A stretch of 64,000 nt of DNA from JANPLD01 sp964445765. Its GTDB lineage: Bacteria > Pseudomonadota > Alphaproteobacteria > Rickettsiales > UBA8987. The notes under the pieces are model-generated. The model did no database searches and was not told the DNA's origin. It saw only the letters and a program-made list of their open reading frames with translations. A program made the translations under genes and the position numbers. The DNA lies in assembly GCA_964445765.1 (NCBI GenBank), contig CAYULD010000001.1:62001-126000 (forward strand). The letters are read 5' to 3'. This document shows, one piece after another, positions 45,414 to 53,894 of the stretch. Each line of letters starts with the position of its first letter. The first letter of the stretch is position 1.

Positions 45414-45645
45414 TTATATTTTCTAAATTTTGAAAATCTAAATCTAAATCATCTTCTGAAAAATTAAAAACACTAAAACCATAAAGACCTAAATTTTCTA
45501 TAAAATTTAGTTTAGAGATGCCTGCTAATTTTGCAGCTTGCCCCAGAGATAAAATTTTTGATTCATATAAATTGCCAGCAAGCCTCATTAGTAAATCATT
45601 TTTACTTAATTTTATAGTTTCTGGAATATTTATTGTTACTTGCAT
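45391..45645 (-). CDS. UPF0175 family antitoxin
   Basis: An 84-residue protein with the UPF0175 pattern: a short N-terminal strand (MQVTINIPETI), then helices with LLMRLAGNLYESKILSLGQAAKLAGISKLNFIENLGLYG, an HTH-like unit. The acidic C-terminus (EDDLDLDFQNLENINEN) is suited to wrap the toxin. It precedes and overlaps the DUF3368 PIN-like gene. The complex probably represses its own promoter in the 70-base gap upstream. Confidence 0.88.
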   Translation of the reverse strand: MQVTINIPETIKLSKNDLLMRLAGNLYESKILSLGQAAKLAGISKLNFIENLGLYGFSVFNFSEDDLDLDFQNLENINENRNNN

Positions 45646-45715
45646 AATAATTTACTTTGTAGCTATCATTATAGCTGAAAATAGATTAAAATTCAATAAG
45701 ATATATAACTTTTAC

Positions 45716-46204
45716 TTACAAATAACCCTTAAATTCTTCAAGAAGGCCACGATATAAATCCCTCTTAAAAGGAACGATTATTGAAGGCAAGCCCCAAGGT
45801 TCGTGCCATTTCCAAGCTGCAAATTCAGGAATTTCAGTATTAATATTTATTTCAGAATCATCACCCAAAAATTTTGCTAAATACCACATTTGAGTTTGCC
45901 CACGATATTTTCCATTCCAAAATTTAGGGATTAAATAATCAGGAATATCATAGGAATACCAAGCTCTTGCCTGTGCAATAATTTCAATTTTATCAGTGCC
46001 GATTTCTTCTAAAAGTTCTCTTTTTGCGGCAACTATTAAATCTTCACCTTCTTCAATTCCACCTTGTGGCATTTGCCAAGCATCAGCTTTGTTATCAATT
46101 CTTTGACCAACAAAAACCTGCTTCTTCTTATTAAGAAGCATAACCCCCACGCATTTTCTATATGGAAGGTTTTCACGATTTATTATTTTACTTTGATTAA
46201 CCAC
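45716..46204 (-). CDS. rppH: RNA pyrophosphohydrolase (Nudix)
   Basis: A 162-residue Nudix hydrolase that removes pyrophosphate from mRNA 5' ends or cleaves dinucleoside polyphosphates. It has YRKCVGVMLLN at the start, the substrate-side WQMPQGGIEEGED, and the complete Nudix box G-x5-E-x7-REL-x-EE-x-G (GGIEEGED... to RELLEEIGT). YRGQTQMWYLAKF is typical of RppH. The start codon at 46204 is GTG. Upstream on the same strand is a cytochrome b561 gene, 15 bases away. Confidence 0.94.
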   Translation of the reverse strand: MVNQSKIINRENLPYRKCVGVMLLNKKKQVFVGQRIDNKADAWQMPQGGIEEGEDLIVAAKRELLEEIGTDKIEIIAQARAWYSYDIPDYLIPKFWNGKYRGQTQMWYLAKFLGDDSEININTEIPEFAAWKWHEPWGLPSIIVPFKRDLYRGLLEEFKGYL

Positions 46205-46219
46205 AATCTTTATAAAAAT

Positions 46220-46744
46220 TTATATCATTCTTTTGAATAAATTTATTTTATCTAAAAAATAATGTTTTAGACTTCCCAAAATATGAAGTGAAATTATCGC
46301 GACAAAAAACCAAGGTAGTGTTTCATGGGTTTCCCAAGCAAACCTTCCCAATGGTTTGTTTTTTTCAATTAAATCAGGAAATTGCCAACCAAAAATTGAA
46401 AGAGAGTAATCCCCAGCATCAGTTGCAATATAACCACTTAAAGGCATTAATATCATAAATAAATATAAGAAAAACCAACCAATTTTAGCCATTATTATGT
46501 TGCTTTTGCCTAATTGCTCAGGAAGTTTAGGATCAATTTTATAGGTTTTTGATTTTACAATTATTCTTAAAAAAATTAAGAATAATGCAATCATACCAAA
46601 TGATTTATGATAAAAATAAAAATCCCCCTTAAATTCTTTAGGCAAATAGCCTTTAGTAAATCCTGATATTAATAAAGAAATGATTATTATTGCCATCAGC
46701 CAATGAATAATTCTAAGTGTTTTATTATATTTTTGATTTTGCAT
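46220..46744 (-). CDS. Cytochrome b561
   Basis: A 174-residue membrane cytochrome with four helices. It shows RIIHWLMAIIIISLLISGF (first haem-ligand His in helix 1), FYFYHKSFGMIALFLIFLRI (second), and WETHETLPWFFVAIISLHILGSLKHYF (last histidines). These fit di-haem cytochrome b561, which passes electrons between the quinone pool and periplasmic acceptors such as superoxide. It lies between xseB (12 bases upstream) and rppH on the same strand, probably as a loose operon. Confidence 0.94.
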   Translation of the reverse strand: MQNQKYNKTLRIIHWLMAIIIISLLISGFTKGYLPKEFKGDFYFYHKSFGMIALFLIFLRIIVKSKTYKIDPKLPEQLGKSNIIMAKIGWFFLYLFMILMPLSGYIATDAGDYSLSIFGWQFPDLIEKNKPLGRFAWETHETLPWFFVAIISLHILGSLKHYFLDKINLFKRMI

Positions 46745-46756
46745 ATTTACTCCTTT

Positions 46757-46990
46757 TTAATTTTCAAAAGTTTCTAGCTTTACATTGCCATTCTCATCTT
46801 TAACTATTTGTTCAACTTTCAACTTTGCATCTGCAAGCCTTTTTTCACAAATTTTAACAAGCTTTGAGCCTTCTTCATAAAGCTTAATAGATTCTTCAAG
46901 CTCTAAATTTCCAGATTCTAATTTTCTAGTAATAGTTTCTAGCTCTAAAATTGCTTTTTCAAAATTAAGCTCTTTAGCATTTTCTGCCAT
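46757..46990 (-). CDS. xseB: Exodeoxyribonuclease VII small subunit
   Basis: A 77-residue helical hairpin protein with the XseB signature: LNFEKAILELETITRKLESGNLELEESIKLYEEGSKLVKICEKRLADAKLKVE. It binds several-to-one to the long XseA helices to form ExoVII, which degrades single-stranded DNA. xseA is not in the window. Length is normal. Confidence 0.95.
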   Translation of the reverse strand: MAENAKELNFEKAILELETITRKLESGNLELEESIKLYEEGSKLVKICEKRLADAKLKVEQIVKDENGNVKLETFEN

Positions 46991-47082
46991 AAAATTTTAT
47001 ATTAATTTTTAATTCTGATATTTCATAATTGTAATTTTATAATTTTGCATCATAAATTGCAATTGAACAAAAAATAAAATTT

Positions 47083-48375
47083 ATGAGTTATAAATCTGAT
47101 GCAAATTTTTTAGTTAATTTATTGAGTGCATTTTTATTTTATCTTATATTTTTTCTTTGCAGAAGCCATTTTCAGGCTGTTGATTTAACCTTGATATTAC
47201 TTTGCTTTGCAAATGCAATTTTACCAATTTTAATTTATGAAATTTATCGTGCTTGTGAATCTGGAAGTAAGTCACTAATAAATTTTAAGATAATTAATAA
47301 ATTTAGCTTTGAGAGAATTTCCTTAAAAATTATAGGCTTAGCTATTACATTTCTAAGCGTTTATGCGGTTTATAGGTTGTTTCCTATATATCGCACAGAT
47401 TATTATTTCACTTTTTATAATAAATTATTGGCGGTTATTGATTATATTTTTATCCTAGCGATACCCTATTTTATTATCACAGACCTAATGATGAAAAGCC
47501 CCAAAGATGCATATTATCATCTTGGGCTTCTAGTTAGGTTTGACTTCAAAAATATTGATAAAAAACTTATATGGGAACACGCAAGAGCTTGGATTGTTAA
47601 GGCCTTCTTTTTGCCACTTATGGTTATTTATTGCATCAATAACTTTAATTTTCTTTATAATTTAGATTTATCAAAAATTCATAATTTTAAGAATTTTTTT
47701 GATATGGCTTATAGCTTTATTTTTACTATAGATATAATTTTTGCTGTGATTGGCTATTCATTAACGCTTAAACTTTTTAATACGCAAATTTATTCCGCTG
47801 AGCCAACTTTGCTCGGCTGGTTAGTGTGCATTATCTGTTATGAGCCATTTTGGGTGGGTGCGTTTAATAGTAATTATTTTCAATATGAGGAAGGTTTTTA
47901 TTGGGGGCATTTTTTTACTGAAAATTCAATAGGTTATATAATATGGGGGAGCTTTATTTTATTTTCTATTGGCATATATTCGCTTGCAACCGTTGCGTTT
48001 GGTATGCGTTTTTCAAATTTAACATATCGTGGGCTTATTTCAGATGGCCCCTATGCTTTAACCAAGCACCCAGCCTATGTATTTAAGAATTTATCTTGGT
48101 GGTTAATTTCTGTGCCATTTATTACAAATTCAGATTGGATAACCGCTCTTAGAAATTGTTGTATGCTTCTTGGTGTAAATATAATTTATTATGTTAGAGC
48201 TAGAACTGAAGAAAATCATCTTTCAAACTACCCAGAATATGTCGCTTATGCTGAAATGATGAATGAAAAAAGCATCTTTGCTTGGGTTGGAAAAATATTA
48301 CCTTTTATGAAATATTCTTACGAAAGAACCAAAAATTCCGGCAGTAAAACCTATCCAAAATTTTCAGGGAGATAG
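47083..48375 (+). CDS. Membrane protein with isoprenylcysteine methyltransferase-like C-terminus
   Basis: A 430-residue polytopic protein with about 10 membrane helices. The C-terminal 130 residues have the ICMT/PEMT-type signature: TYRGLISDGPYALTKHPAYVFKNLSWWL, then RARTEENHLSNYPEYVAYA, which together bind S-adenosylmethionine in methyltransferases of this fold. The first 300 residues are extra helices not seen in short family members. The substrate is unknown; bacterial relatives act on lipids or small molecules. It is divergent from xseB and convergent with nadE (4-base gap). Confidence 0.82.
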   Translation: MSYKSDANFLVNLLSAFLFYLIFFLCRSHFQAVDLTLILLCFANAILPILIYEIYRACESGSKSLINFKIINKFSFERISLKIIGLAITFLSVYAVYRLFPIYRTDYYFTFYNKLLAVIDYIFILAIPYFIITDLMMKSPKDAYYHLGLLVRFDFKNIDKKLIWEHARAWIVKAFFLPLMVIYCINNFNFLYNLDLSKIHNFKNFFDMAYSFIFTIDIIFAVIGYSLTLKLFNTQIYSAEPTLLGWLVCIICYEPFWVGAFNSNYFQYEEGFYWGHFFTENSIGYIIWGSFILFSIGIYSLATVAFGMRFSNLTYRGLISDGPYALTKHPAYVFKNLSWWLISVPFITNSDWITALRNCCMLLGVNIIYYVRARTEENHLSNYPEYVAYAEMMNEKSIFAWVGKILPFMKYSYERTKNSGSKTYPKFSGR

Positions 48376-48379
48376 TTTA

Positions 48380-50005
48380 TTAATACTCTAAAAATTTATT
48401 GGTGATGGGGTAGCGTCTATCTCTGCCAAATGGCTTGCTTGAAATTTTAACACCCGGTGCAGATTGCCTGCGTTTATATTCAGCTTTATGAACCATCTTT
48501 TCAACTTCATAAACGGTTTGAGGGTTAAAGCCTTCCGCAACAATATCTTCAACTGATTTATCCATCTCCACCATTTCATATAAAATTTTATCTAATACTT
48601 CATATTTTGGTAAGCTATCTTCATCTTTTTGATTGGGGCGAAGCTCCGCACTTGGTGCTTTAGTAATAATTCTATTAGGTATAAGATTTAATTTTTTAAG
48701 TTTAGCATCTTGCGGAAGGTTTGAATTTCGCCATTTCGCAATTTCAAAAACTCTAGTTTTATATAAATCTTTTATAAGATTATAACCGCCACACATATCA
48801 CCATAAAGGGTGCAATAGCCAACTGCAACCTCACTTTTATTGCCTGTTGAAAGCAGTAAATGACCAAATTTATTTGATAAAGCCATTAATAAATTGCCCC
48901 TAATTCTTGCTTGTAAATTTTCTTCAGCAAGCCCTGATTTTGTATCTTTGAAAAATGGTTTTAGTGATTTTTCAAATGCAACGCATAATGGCTCAATATC
49001 TATATTATCCAGCTTAACACCAAGATTACTTGCAAGATATTTTGCATCTTCAATGCTTTCATCTGAGGTATATTTTGAAGGCAACATCACAAGCCTAACT
49101 TTATCAGCACCAAGTGCATCAACTGATGCAACCGCAGAAATGGCTGAATCTATACCACCACTTAACCCCAAAATAACACCCGGAAAACCATTTTTATTAA
49201 TATAATCCCTCAAAGCCAGCATCATAGCTTGATACATATGCTCAGGCTCATTAATAATAGTTTGATGTTTAGGTTTAGATTTTATTATTTCATCTGTATC
49301 ATAAAGAGTTACATCTTCTCTAAAGAAATCCATCTGATCAAAAACTTTACCATTGCCAGACATTGCGAAACTTCCGCCATCAAAAACTAAATCGTCATGA
49401 CCACAAACTTGATTGACATATAAAACTGGAATATTTCCCCCTGCTTTAGCAGCATTTGAGGCTATCTCCATTCGCTTTGCGTGCTTGCGTCTTTCAAATG
49501 GTGAAGCATTCACAGAAAGTATAAATTCTGCACCTTTTAAGCCTGCGGCATTTTCTTTGCTCCAAGTATCTTCACAAATTAACATACCAATAGTTTTGCC
49601 CTTATACTTAAAAGGCTTAGGTTTTGTGCCACCTTCAAAAACTCTTTTTTCATCAAAAACGCCATAATTTGGAAGATCATATTTATATTGCTTATAAATG
49701 ATTTTGCCTTTTGAAACTATTAAAGCGGCGTTATATATTTTGCCATTTTGCTTCCAAGGTGTGTTGATTAAAATATCTGCTTTAGCATTCTTTGTGGCTT
49801 GGATAATTTTATTAGTATAATCCAAAGATTTTTGAACAAATTCAGGGCGTGCAACCATATCTTCCCCCGGATAACCACAAACGCATAATTCTGGAAATAC
49901 AACTAAATCAGCATTTTGATTTTCCTTATAAACTTTGATGATTTTATCAGTGTTATGGGCGAAATCACCAACGGTAAAGTTTAATTGAGCAAGAGCAATT
50001 TTCAT
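48380..50005 (-). CDS. nadE: Glutamine-dependent NAD+ synthetase
   Basis: A 541-residue two-domain enzyme for the last step of NAD synthesis. The N-terminal nitrilase-type glutaminase domain (1-250) has the triad Glu39 (VVFPELC), the Lys before DLPNYGVFDE, and Cys144 (LICEDTW). The C-terminal synthetase domain starts with the P-loop GLSGGIDSA (about 283) and has STGNKSEVAVGYCTLYGDMCGG. All catalytic residues are present, so it can use glutamine directly. A TAA stop lies 4 bases from the convergent membrane methyltransferase gene. Confidence 0.97.
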   Translation of the reverse strand: MKIALAQLNFTVGDFAHNTDKIIKVYKENQNADLVVFPELCVCGYPGEDMVARPEFVQKSLDYTNKIIQATKNAKADILINTPWKQNGKIYNAALIVSKGKIIYKQYKYDLPNYGVFDEKRVFEGGTKPKPFKYKGKTIGMLICEDTWSKENAAGLKGAEFILSVNASPFERRKHAKRMEIASNAAKAGGNIPVLYVNQVCGHDDLVFDGGSFAMSGNGKVFDQMDFFREDVTLYDTDEIIKSKPKHQTIINEPEHMYQAMMLALRDYINKNGFPGVILGLSGGIDSAISAVASVDALGADKVRLVMLPSKYTSDESIEDAKYLASNLGVKLDNIDIEPLCVAFEKSLKPFFKDTKSGLAEENLQARIRGNLLMALSNKFGHLLLSTGNKSEVAVGYCTLYGDMCGGYNLIKDLYKTRVFEIAKWRNSNLPQDAKLKKLNLIPNRIITKAPSAELRPNQKDEDSLPKYEVLDKILYEMVEMDKSVEDIVAEGFNPQTVYEVEKMVHKAEYKRRQSAPGVKISSKPFGRDRRYPITNKFLEY

Positions 50006-50086
50006 AATTTCACAATAAATTTTTAAGTGAAAATAATTAATATCTTAATAAAATCAAAGAAATATAGAGATATATTAGAATATTTT

Positions 50087-50677
50087 TTAATTATTTTGAA
50101 GCCTATGACATAAAATTTTTAATGCTTCAGGGTAAATTTTATGCTCTGCTTGGTGGATTTTTTCAGATAAAATATCCTCATCATCACCTGCGTCAATTTC
50201 AACCGCCTTTTGAAGAATTATCTCACCACTATCAACTTCAGGTGTAACAAGGTGAACGGTGCAACCTGTAACTTTTACGCCATATTGCAAGGCATCTCTG
50301 ACGGCATTACCACCCTTAAATGATGGTAAAAGTGAAGGGTGAATATTTAGCATTCTTCCTGCCCATTTATTAACAAAATCTGCGGTTAAAATTCTCATAA
50401 AACCAGCAAGGCAAACAACCTCAATTTTATTTTGGATAAGCTGGCTGTGGATTTCGTGATCAAAACCATCACGGGTTTTGAAGTTTTTATGATTTATAAC
50501 AGAAGTTTTGACCCCTGCCCTTTCAGCCCTAACTAGTCCAAAAGCCTCTGGCTTGTTAGATATAACCAAAGAAATTTCCGCAGGAAAATTCTCATTTGCA
50601 CGCGAAGCATCAAGCAAGGCCTGCAAATTCCCTCCATTTCCTGAAATTAAAACTGCTGTTTTAAGTTTTTTTTGCAT
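50087..50677 (-). CDS. purN: Phosphoribosylglycinamide formyltransferase
   Basis: A product of about 196 residues that transfers a formyl group from 10-formyl-THF to GAR in purine synthesis. It has AVLISGNGGNLQALLDA at the N-terminus, the catalytic Asn-His pair in MLNIHPSLLPSFKGG, and the Asp in HLVTPEVDSGEII. I choose the ATG at 50677, which has an AGGAG Shine-Dalgarno 10 bases ahead; the open frame extends further to 50716 but would overlap fur. It lies 22 bases after fur on the same strand. Confidence 0.96.
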   Translation of the reverse strand: MQKKLKTAVLISGNGGNLQALLDASRANENFPAEISLVISNKPEAFGLVRAERAGVKTSVINHKNFKTRDGFDHEIHSQLIQNKIEVVCLAGFMRILTADFVNKWAGRMLNIHPSLLPSFKGGNAVRDALQYGVKVTGCTVHLVTPEVDSGEIILQKAVEIDAGDDEDILSEKIHQAEHKIYPEALKILCHRLQNN

Positions 50678-50699
50678 TTTATAAATTCTCCTAAAATCT

Positions 50700-51104
50700 C
50701 TATTTAGGAATGACATAAAGCTCTAGCTTATGGCCAACTAATTTATAGCCATATTCATCAGCAATTCTCTCTTGTAGTTTTTCAATTTCTTCATTAACAA
50801 ATTCAATAATTTCACCAGTTTTCACATTTATAATATGATCGTGATGATCATCAGATGATTCTTCATATCTAGCTCTGCCATCGCCAAAATCGTGCTTTTC
50901 AACAATGCCATTTTCTTGAAAAAGCCTAATGGTTCTATAAACTGTTGCAATTCCTATTGTTTTATCAAGTGCCGATGCACGACGATAAACTTCCTCAGTA
51001 TCTGGGTGATCTTTAGCCTCCGCAATAATTTTAGCGATAAGCCTGCGTTGATCAGTCATCTTCAAGCCTTTCTCAGAGCATTTTTGTATAATAGAATTTG
51101 GCAT
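50700..51104 (-). CDS. fur: Fur family transcriptional regulator
   Basis: A 134-residue winged-helix metal-dependent repressor. The DNA-binding domain (about 1-80) has LKMTDQRRLIAKII and IGIATVYRTIRLFQENGIV. The dimerisation domain has the metal-site block SSDDHHDHIINVKTGEIIEF and later Glu/His residues. The two CxxC pairs that hold structural zinc in E. coli Fur are absent (HHDHIIN in place of HHDHIIC), as in many alphaproteobacterial Fur proteins. So it may sense iron, or manganese as in Mur. Its own promoter should lie in the gap toward the MITE-like element. Confidence 0.93.
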   Translation of the reverse strand: MPNSIIQKCSEKGLKMTDQRRLIAKIIAEAKDHPDTEEVYRRASALDKTIGIATVYRTIRLFQENGIVEKHDFGDGRARYEESSDDHHDHIINVKTGEIIEFVNEEIEKLQERIADEYGYKLVGHKLELYVIPK

Positions 51105-51179
51105 CTAAAATATAATTATTTTGTTACGATAAAGGTTAAATATATTTTTTGTTTTAACTAATTGCAAATATTATCTTGC

Positions 51180-51345
51180 TTAGGGCGTGTTGACATTTAA
51201 TTAGTAGAAGCGTGCATAATTAATTTTGGTATAGAACAAAGAAAAAAATGAGTGAAATAGTTAATCATATTTCCGAAATTTTTCTGAAGTTATAAGCCAA
51301 AATTAACAGCAACCCGAAGGAAAATTAAGTATTAACACGCCCTAA
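51180..51345. mobile_element. MITE-like element with 12-bp terminal inverted repeats
   Basis: A 166-base segment starts with TTAGGGCGTGTT (51180-51191) and ends with its exact reverse complement (51334-51345). GGGCG/CGCCC ends flanked by TA on both sides suggest a TA target duplication. Imperfect pairing continues inward. There is no reading frame for a transposase, so it is non-autonomous. The GGGCGTGTT ends resemble those of some IS5-family elements (recollection, not checked). It lies between fur and a DUF3592-like gene; the rest of that 283-base gap holds only AT-rich leader sequence. Confidence 0.75.
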
Positions 51346-51387
51346 CCAATTTTACTTAAACAATATAAATTATTTCAAATAATATTT

Positions 51388-52089
51388 ATGAACCTAAAGA
51401 AAAAAATTGGTTTTTGGCTAATTATTTTATCTATTGGTTTTGCGATTAGCAATTCATATTTTGTTTTTCCTAAATTAATTGGATATTATTTTGGTGTAAA
51501 AACTGAAGGTAAGATTATCTGCAAAAAATCTGGCAGAAAAATGGATATTGATGATGTAGTAAATTATTCCGTGGAATATAAGTTTTCAACGCCTAGCAAA
51601 ATTGAGCTTGGCTCATCTTATGTTTGGGAATCATATTATAACAGCAATAGAATTGGCGATAATATTAACATTCGTTATTTGGAAAAACTCCCTTTTTTTA
51701 ATGCCATAGAGCAAGAGCTTGAAAATAACTTCAGGAAAGAATTTTTAATCACTTTAATTATTGCAAATATCATATTGTTTTTATTCTCTTTTTATTGTTA
51801 TACAAAATATTTAAGATTAGAAAAAATTAAGAAAAATCTAAAGGTAAATGGCACATTAACTATAGGCAAGATTGATGAAATTGAAGAATATGCATCTTTC
51901 AACAATAAAGTTTTTTATAAAATCCATTATTCATATAGTGATAATATAGAAAATAATTATGTAGGGGAAGAAATTGTAAACCACCAGATTGCCAACAAAT
52001 TAAAAATAGGAGATGAGGTAAAAATTTATTATGATAGCCAAAAACCTTATATTTCTGCTTTTGAAAGGATTGTTAATAAGATTAATTAA
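51388..52089 (+). CDS. DUF3592-like membrane protein
   Basis: A 233-residue protein with two membrane helices (about 8-28 and 117-137), each followed by a small beta domain. The first domain has TEGKIICKKSGRK..VNYSVEYKF and ends GDNINIRYLEKLPFFN. The second has GTLTIGKIDEIEEYA..VFYKIHYSY and ends GDEVKIYYDSQKP. This tandem 'GxV...Y.V.Y.F...G..V.V.Y.P..P' layout matches DUF3592-type envelope proteins of unknown function. It lies just downstream of the MITE-like element and before the partial aconitase gene. Confidence 0.72.
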   Translation: MNLKKKIGFWLIILSIGFAISNSYFVFPKLIGYYFGVKTEGKIICKKSGRKMDIDDVVNYSVEYKFSTPSKIELGSSYVWESYYNSNRIGDNINIRYLEKLPFFNAIEQELENNFRKEFLITLIIANIILFLFSFYCYTKYLRLEKIKKNLKVNGTLTIGKIDEIEEYASFNNKVFYKIHYSYSDNIENNYVGEEIVNHQIANKLKIGDEVKIYYDSQKPYISAFERIVNKIN

Positions 52090-52210
52090 TCTTGGTTGTA
52101 AAAATACAATTTTATAATTAAGATTTTTTTATTGCCTAAATAATTTGTTAAGTTTCTTGAAAGTTTCATTGAGTTTTGTAGCCTAAATTATTAATAAAGT
52201 TATTTTTATA

Positions 52211-53665
52211 ATGTCTGAAAATTTAATCAAATCTGCTAAATGTGATGATTTTTTTATTAAAGATGGTGATGTTGTAATTGCGGCAATCACTTCTTGCACC
52301 AATACTTCAAACCCATATGTAATGGTGGGTGCTGGCATTGTTGCTAAAAAAGCGAATGCACTTGGGCTTAAAGCTAAACCTTGGGTTAAAACCTCTTTGG
52401 CACCCGGCTCGCAAGTTGTTTCAGAATATTTAGAAAAATCAGGTTTACAAAAAGAGCTTGATAAACTCGGCTTTAATGTTGTTGGCTATGGTTGCACAAC
52501 TTGTATTGGCAATTCTGGCCCACTTTTGCCTGAGATTGAGCAAACCATTAAAGATAACAATTTACTTGTTGCATCTGTTCTTTCAGGAAATAGAAATTTT
52601 GAAGGTAGGGTTCACCAACTTGTTAAGGCGAATTATCTTATGTCTCCGCCACTAGTAGTTGCTTATGCAATCGCGGGAACGGTCAATATAAATCTTAATA
52701 ATGATGTAATTGCTGAGGTTTCTGGCAAGAAAATTTACTTAAAAGATATTTGGCCAAGTGAAGCTGAAATTAATGATGTAGTGCACAGCATTATTAATGC
52801 AAAAATGTTTAAGGATAAATATTCTTCAGTATTTCAAGGCACTAAAGAATGGCAAGAAATTAAAATTGAAGGTGGTGAAAATTATAAATGGGAAGATTCT
52901 ACTTATATAAATAATCCGCCATATTTTGAGGGTATGGGCAAAAACTTTTCAGATAAAGCAAGCAATATTAATAATGCAAAAATTCTTGCCTTATTTGCGG
53001 ATTCTATAACCACTGACCACATCTCACCAGCAGGAAATATTTCCGCCACTTCACCAGCGGCAAAATTCTTAGAAAATAAAGGGGTTACCAAAAAAGATTT
53101 CAACTCTTATGGTGCAAGAAGGGGCAATCACGAAATTATGATGAGAGGAACTTTTGCAAATATTCGCATAAAAAATGAAATGGCAAAAGGCATAGAAGGT
53201 GGCGTAACTATTTATAATGGTGAAATAGTTAGCATTTATGATGCGGCTATGAATTATAAGAAAAATAACACGCCTCTAGTTATTTTTGCAGGAAAAGATT
53301 ATGGAATGGGCTCTTCAAGAGACTGGGCAGCAAAGGGAACTTATCTTCTGGGCGTTAAAGCAGTTATTGCAGAAAGTTTTGAAAGAATTCACCGCTCAAA
53401 CCTAGTTGGAATGGGCGTTTTACCTCTTGAATTTACTAAAGGTGAAAATAGAAATTCTCTTAATTTAACTGGCTTTGAAGAAATAAGTATAACAGGGTTA
53501 GAATCTGGAATTTCACCAAAAATGAAGCTAAAATTAAATATCAAATATCAAGATGGGAAAACTCTTACAACTGAGGTTTTGTGCAGAATAGACACCCTAA
53601 ATGAAGTTGATTATTATCTAAATGGCGGTATTCTTCATAAAGTAATAAGAAGTTTAGTTGCGTAA
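52211..53665 (+). CDS. Aconitate hydratase, C-terminal half only
   Basis: A 484-residue protein that matches the second half of AcnA-type aconitase, which is normally about 890 residues. All three iron-sulfur ligands are kept: Cys29 (ITSCTNTSNP), Cys95 and Cys98 (GCTTCIGN), with the 66- and 3-residue spacing of E. coli AcnA (435/501/504). Also kept are LFADSITTDHISPAG, YGARRGNHEIMMRGTFANIR, DYGMGSSRDWAAKGT and RIHRSNLVGMGVLPL. The first roughly 400 residues, including substrate and active-site residues of domains 1-2, are missing, and no remnant lies in the 121 bases upstream. It begins with a clean ATG and short new N-terminus and has no internal stops. It may be a split gene whose N-half is elsewhere, or a recent truncation. 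Confidence 0.9.
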   Translation: MSENLIKSAKCDDFFIKDGDVVIAAITSCTNTSNPYVMVGAGIVAKKANALGLKAKPWVKTSLAPGSQVVSEYLEKSGLQKELDKLGFNVVGYGCTTCIGNSGPLLPEIEQTIKDNNLLVASVLSGNRNFEGRVHQLVKANYLMSPPLVVAYAIAGTVNINLNNDVIAEVSGKKIYLKDIWPSEAEINDVVHSIINAKMFKDKYSSVFQGTKEWQEIKIEGGENYKWEDSTYINNPPYFEGMGKNFSDKASNINNAKILALFADSITTDHISPAGNISATSPAAKFLENKGVTKKDFNSYGARRGNHEIMMRGTFANIRIKNEMAKGIEGGVTIYNGEIVSIYDAAMNYKKNNTPLVIFAGKDYGMGSSRDWAAKGTYLLGVKAVIAESFERIHRSNLVGMGVLPLEFTKGENRNSLNLTGFEEISITGLESGISPKMKLKLNIKYQDGKTLTTEVLCRIDTLNEVDYYLNGGILHKVIRSLVA

Positions 53666-53669
53666 GGAT

Positions 53670-53810
53670 ATGAAAAAAACTAAATATATAATTATTTTAA
53701 TTATATTATCTTCTATGTTATCATCTTGCTTTGGTTTGGCCTTATTTGGTGCAGGTGCTGGTGCAGGTTATATAATTTCTAATGAAAGAAATAAGTCAAA
53801 CAAAAAATAA
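53670..53810 (+). CDS. Small lipoprotein (46 residues)
   Basis: A short gene starting 5 bases after the aconitase stop. The product has a basic start, a hydrophobic stretch and a lipobox LSSC (Cys20), so it is probably a lipoprotein. A Gly/Ala-rich segment follows (FGAGAGAGYIIS) and a Lys/Asn-rich tail. The layout resembles small entericidin-like or osmotically induced lipoproteins, but no family is certain. An AGGA lies directly before the ATG, closer than usual. It is probably in the aconitase transcript. Confidence 0.65.
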   Translation: MKKTKYIIILIILSSMLSSCFGLALFGAGAGAGYIISNERNKSNKK

Positions 53811-53833
53811 ACAATTGCTGTAAGTTCTCCCTT

Positions 53834-53856
53834 AACATTAATATTTTTTTAATGTT
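53834..53856 (+). terminator. Weak AT-rich hairpin after the small lipoprotein gene
   Basis: AACATTAA and TTAATGTT form an 8-bp stem around a 7-base loop, followed by a few T. It lies 23 bases after the small lipoprotein gene. The low GC content makes it a weak candidate. Confidence 0.35.
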
Positions 53857-53894
53857 TTTATGATATAAATCTAATAATAGAAGAAATTATTTAT

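Noticed and set aside
53834..53856. Shared AACATTAA hairpin motif here and after coxB as a dispersed repeat family
   Set aside because: The match is only 8 bases of A/T-rich stem and the surroundings differ; chance similarity is more likely.
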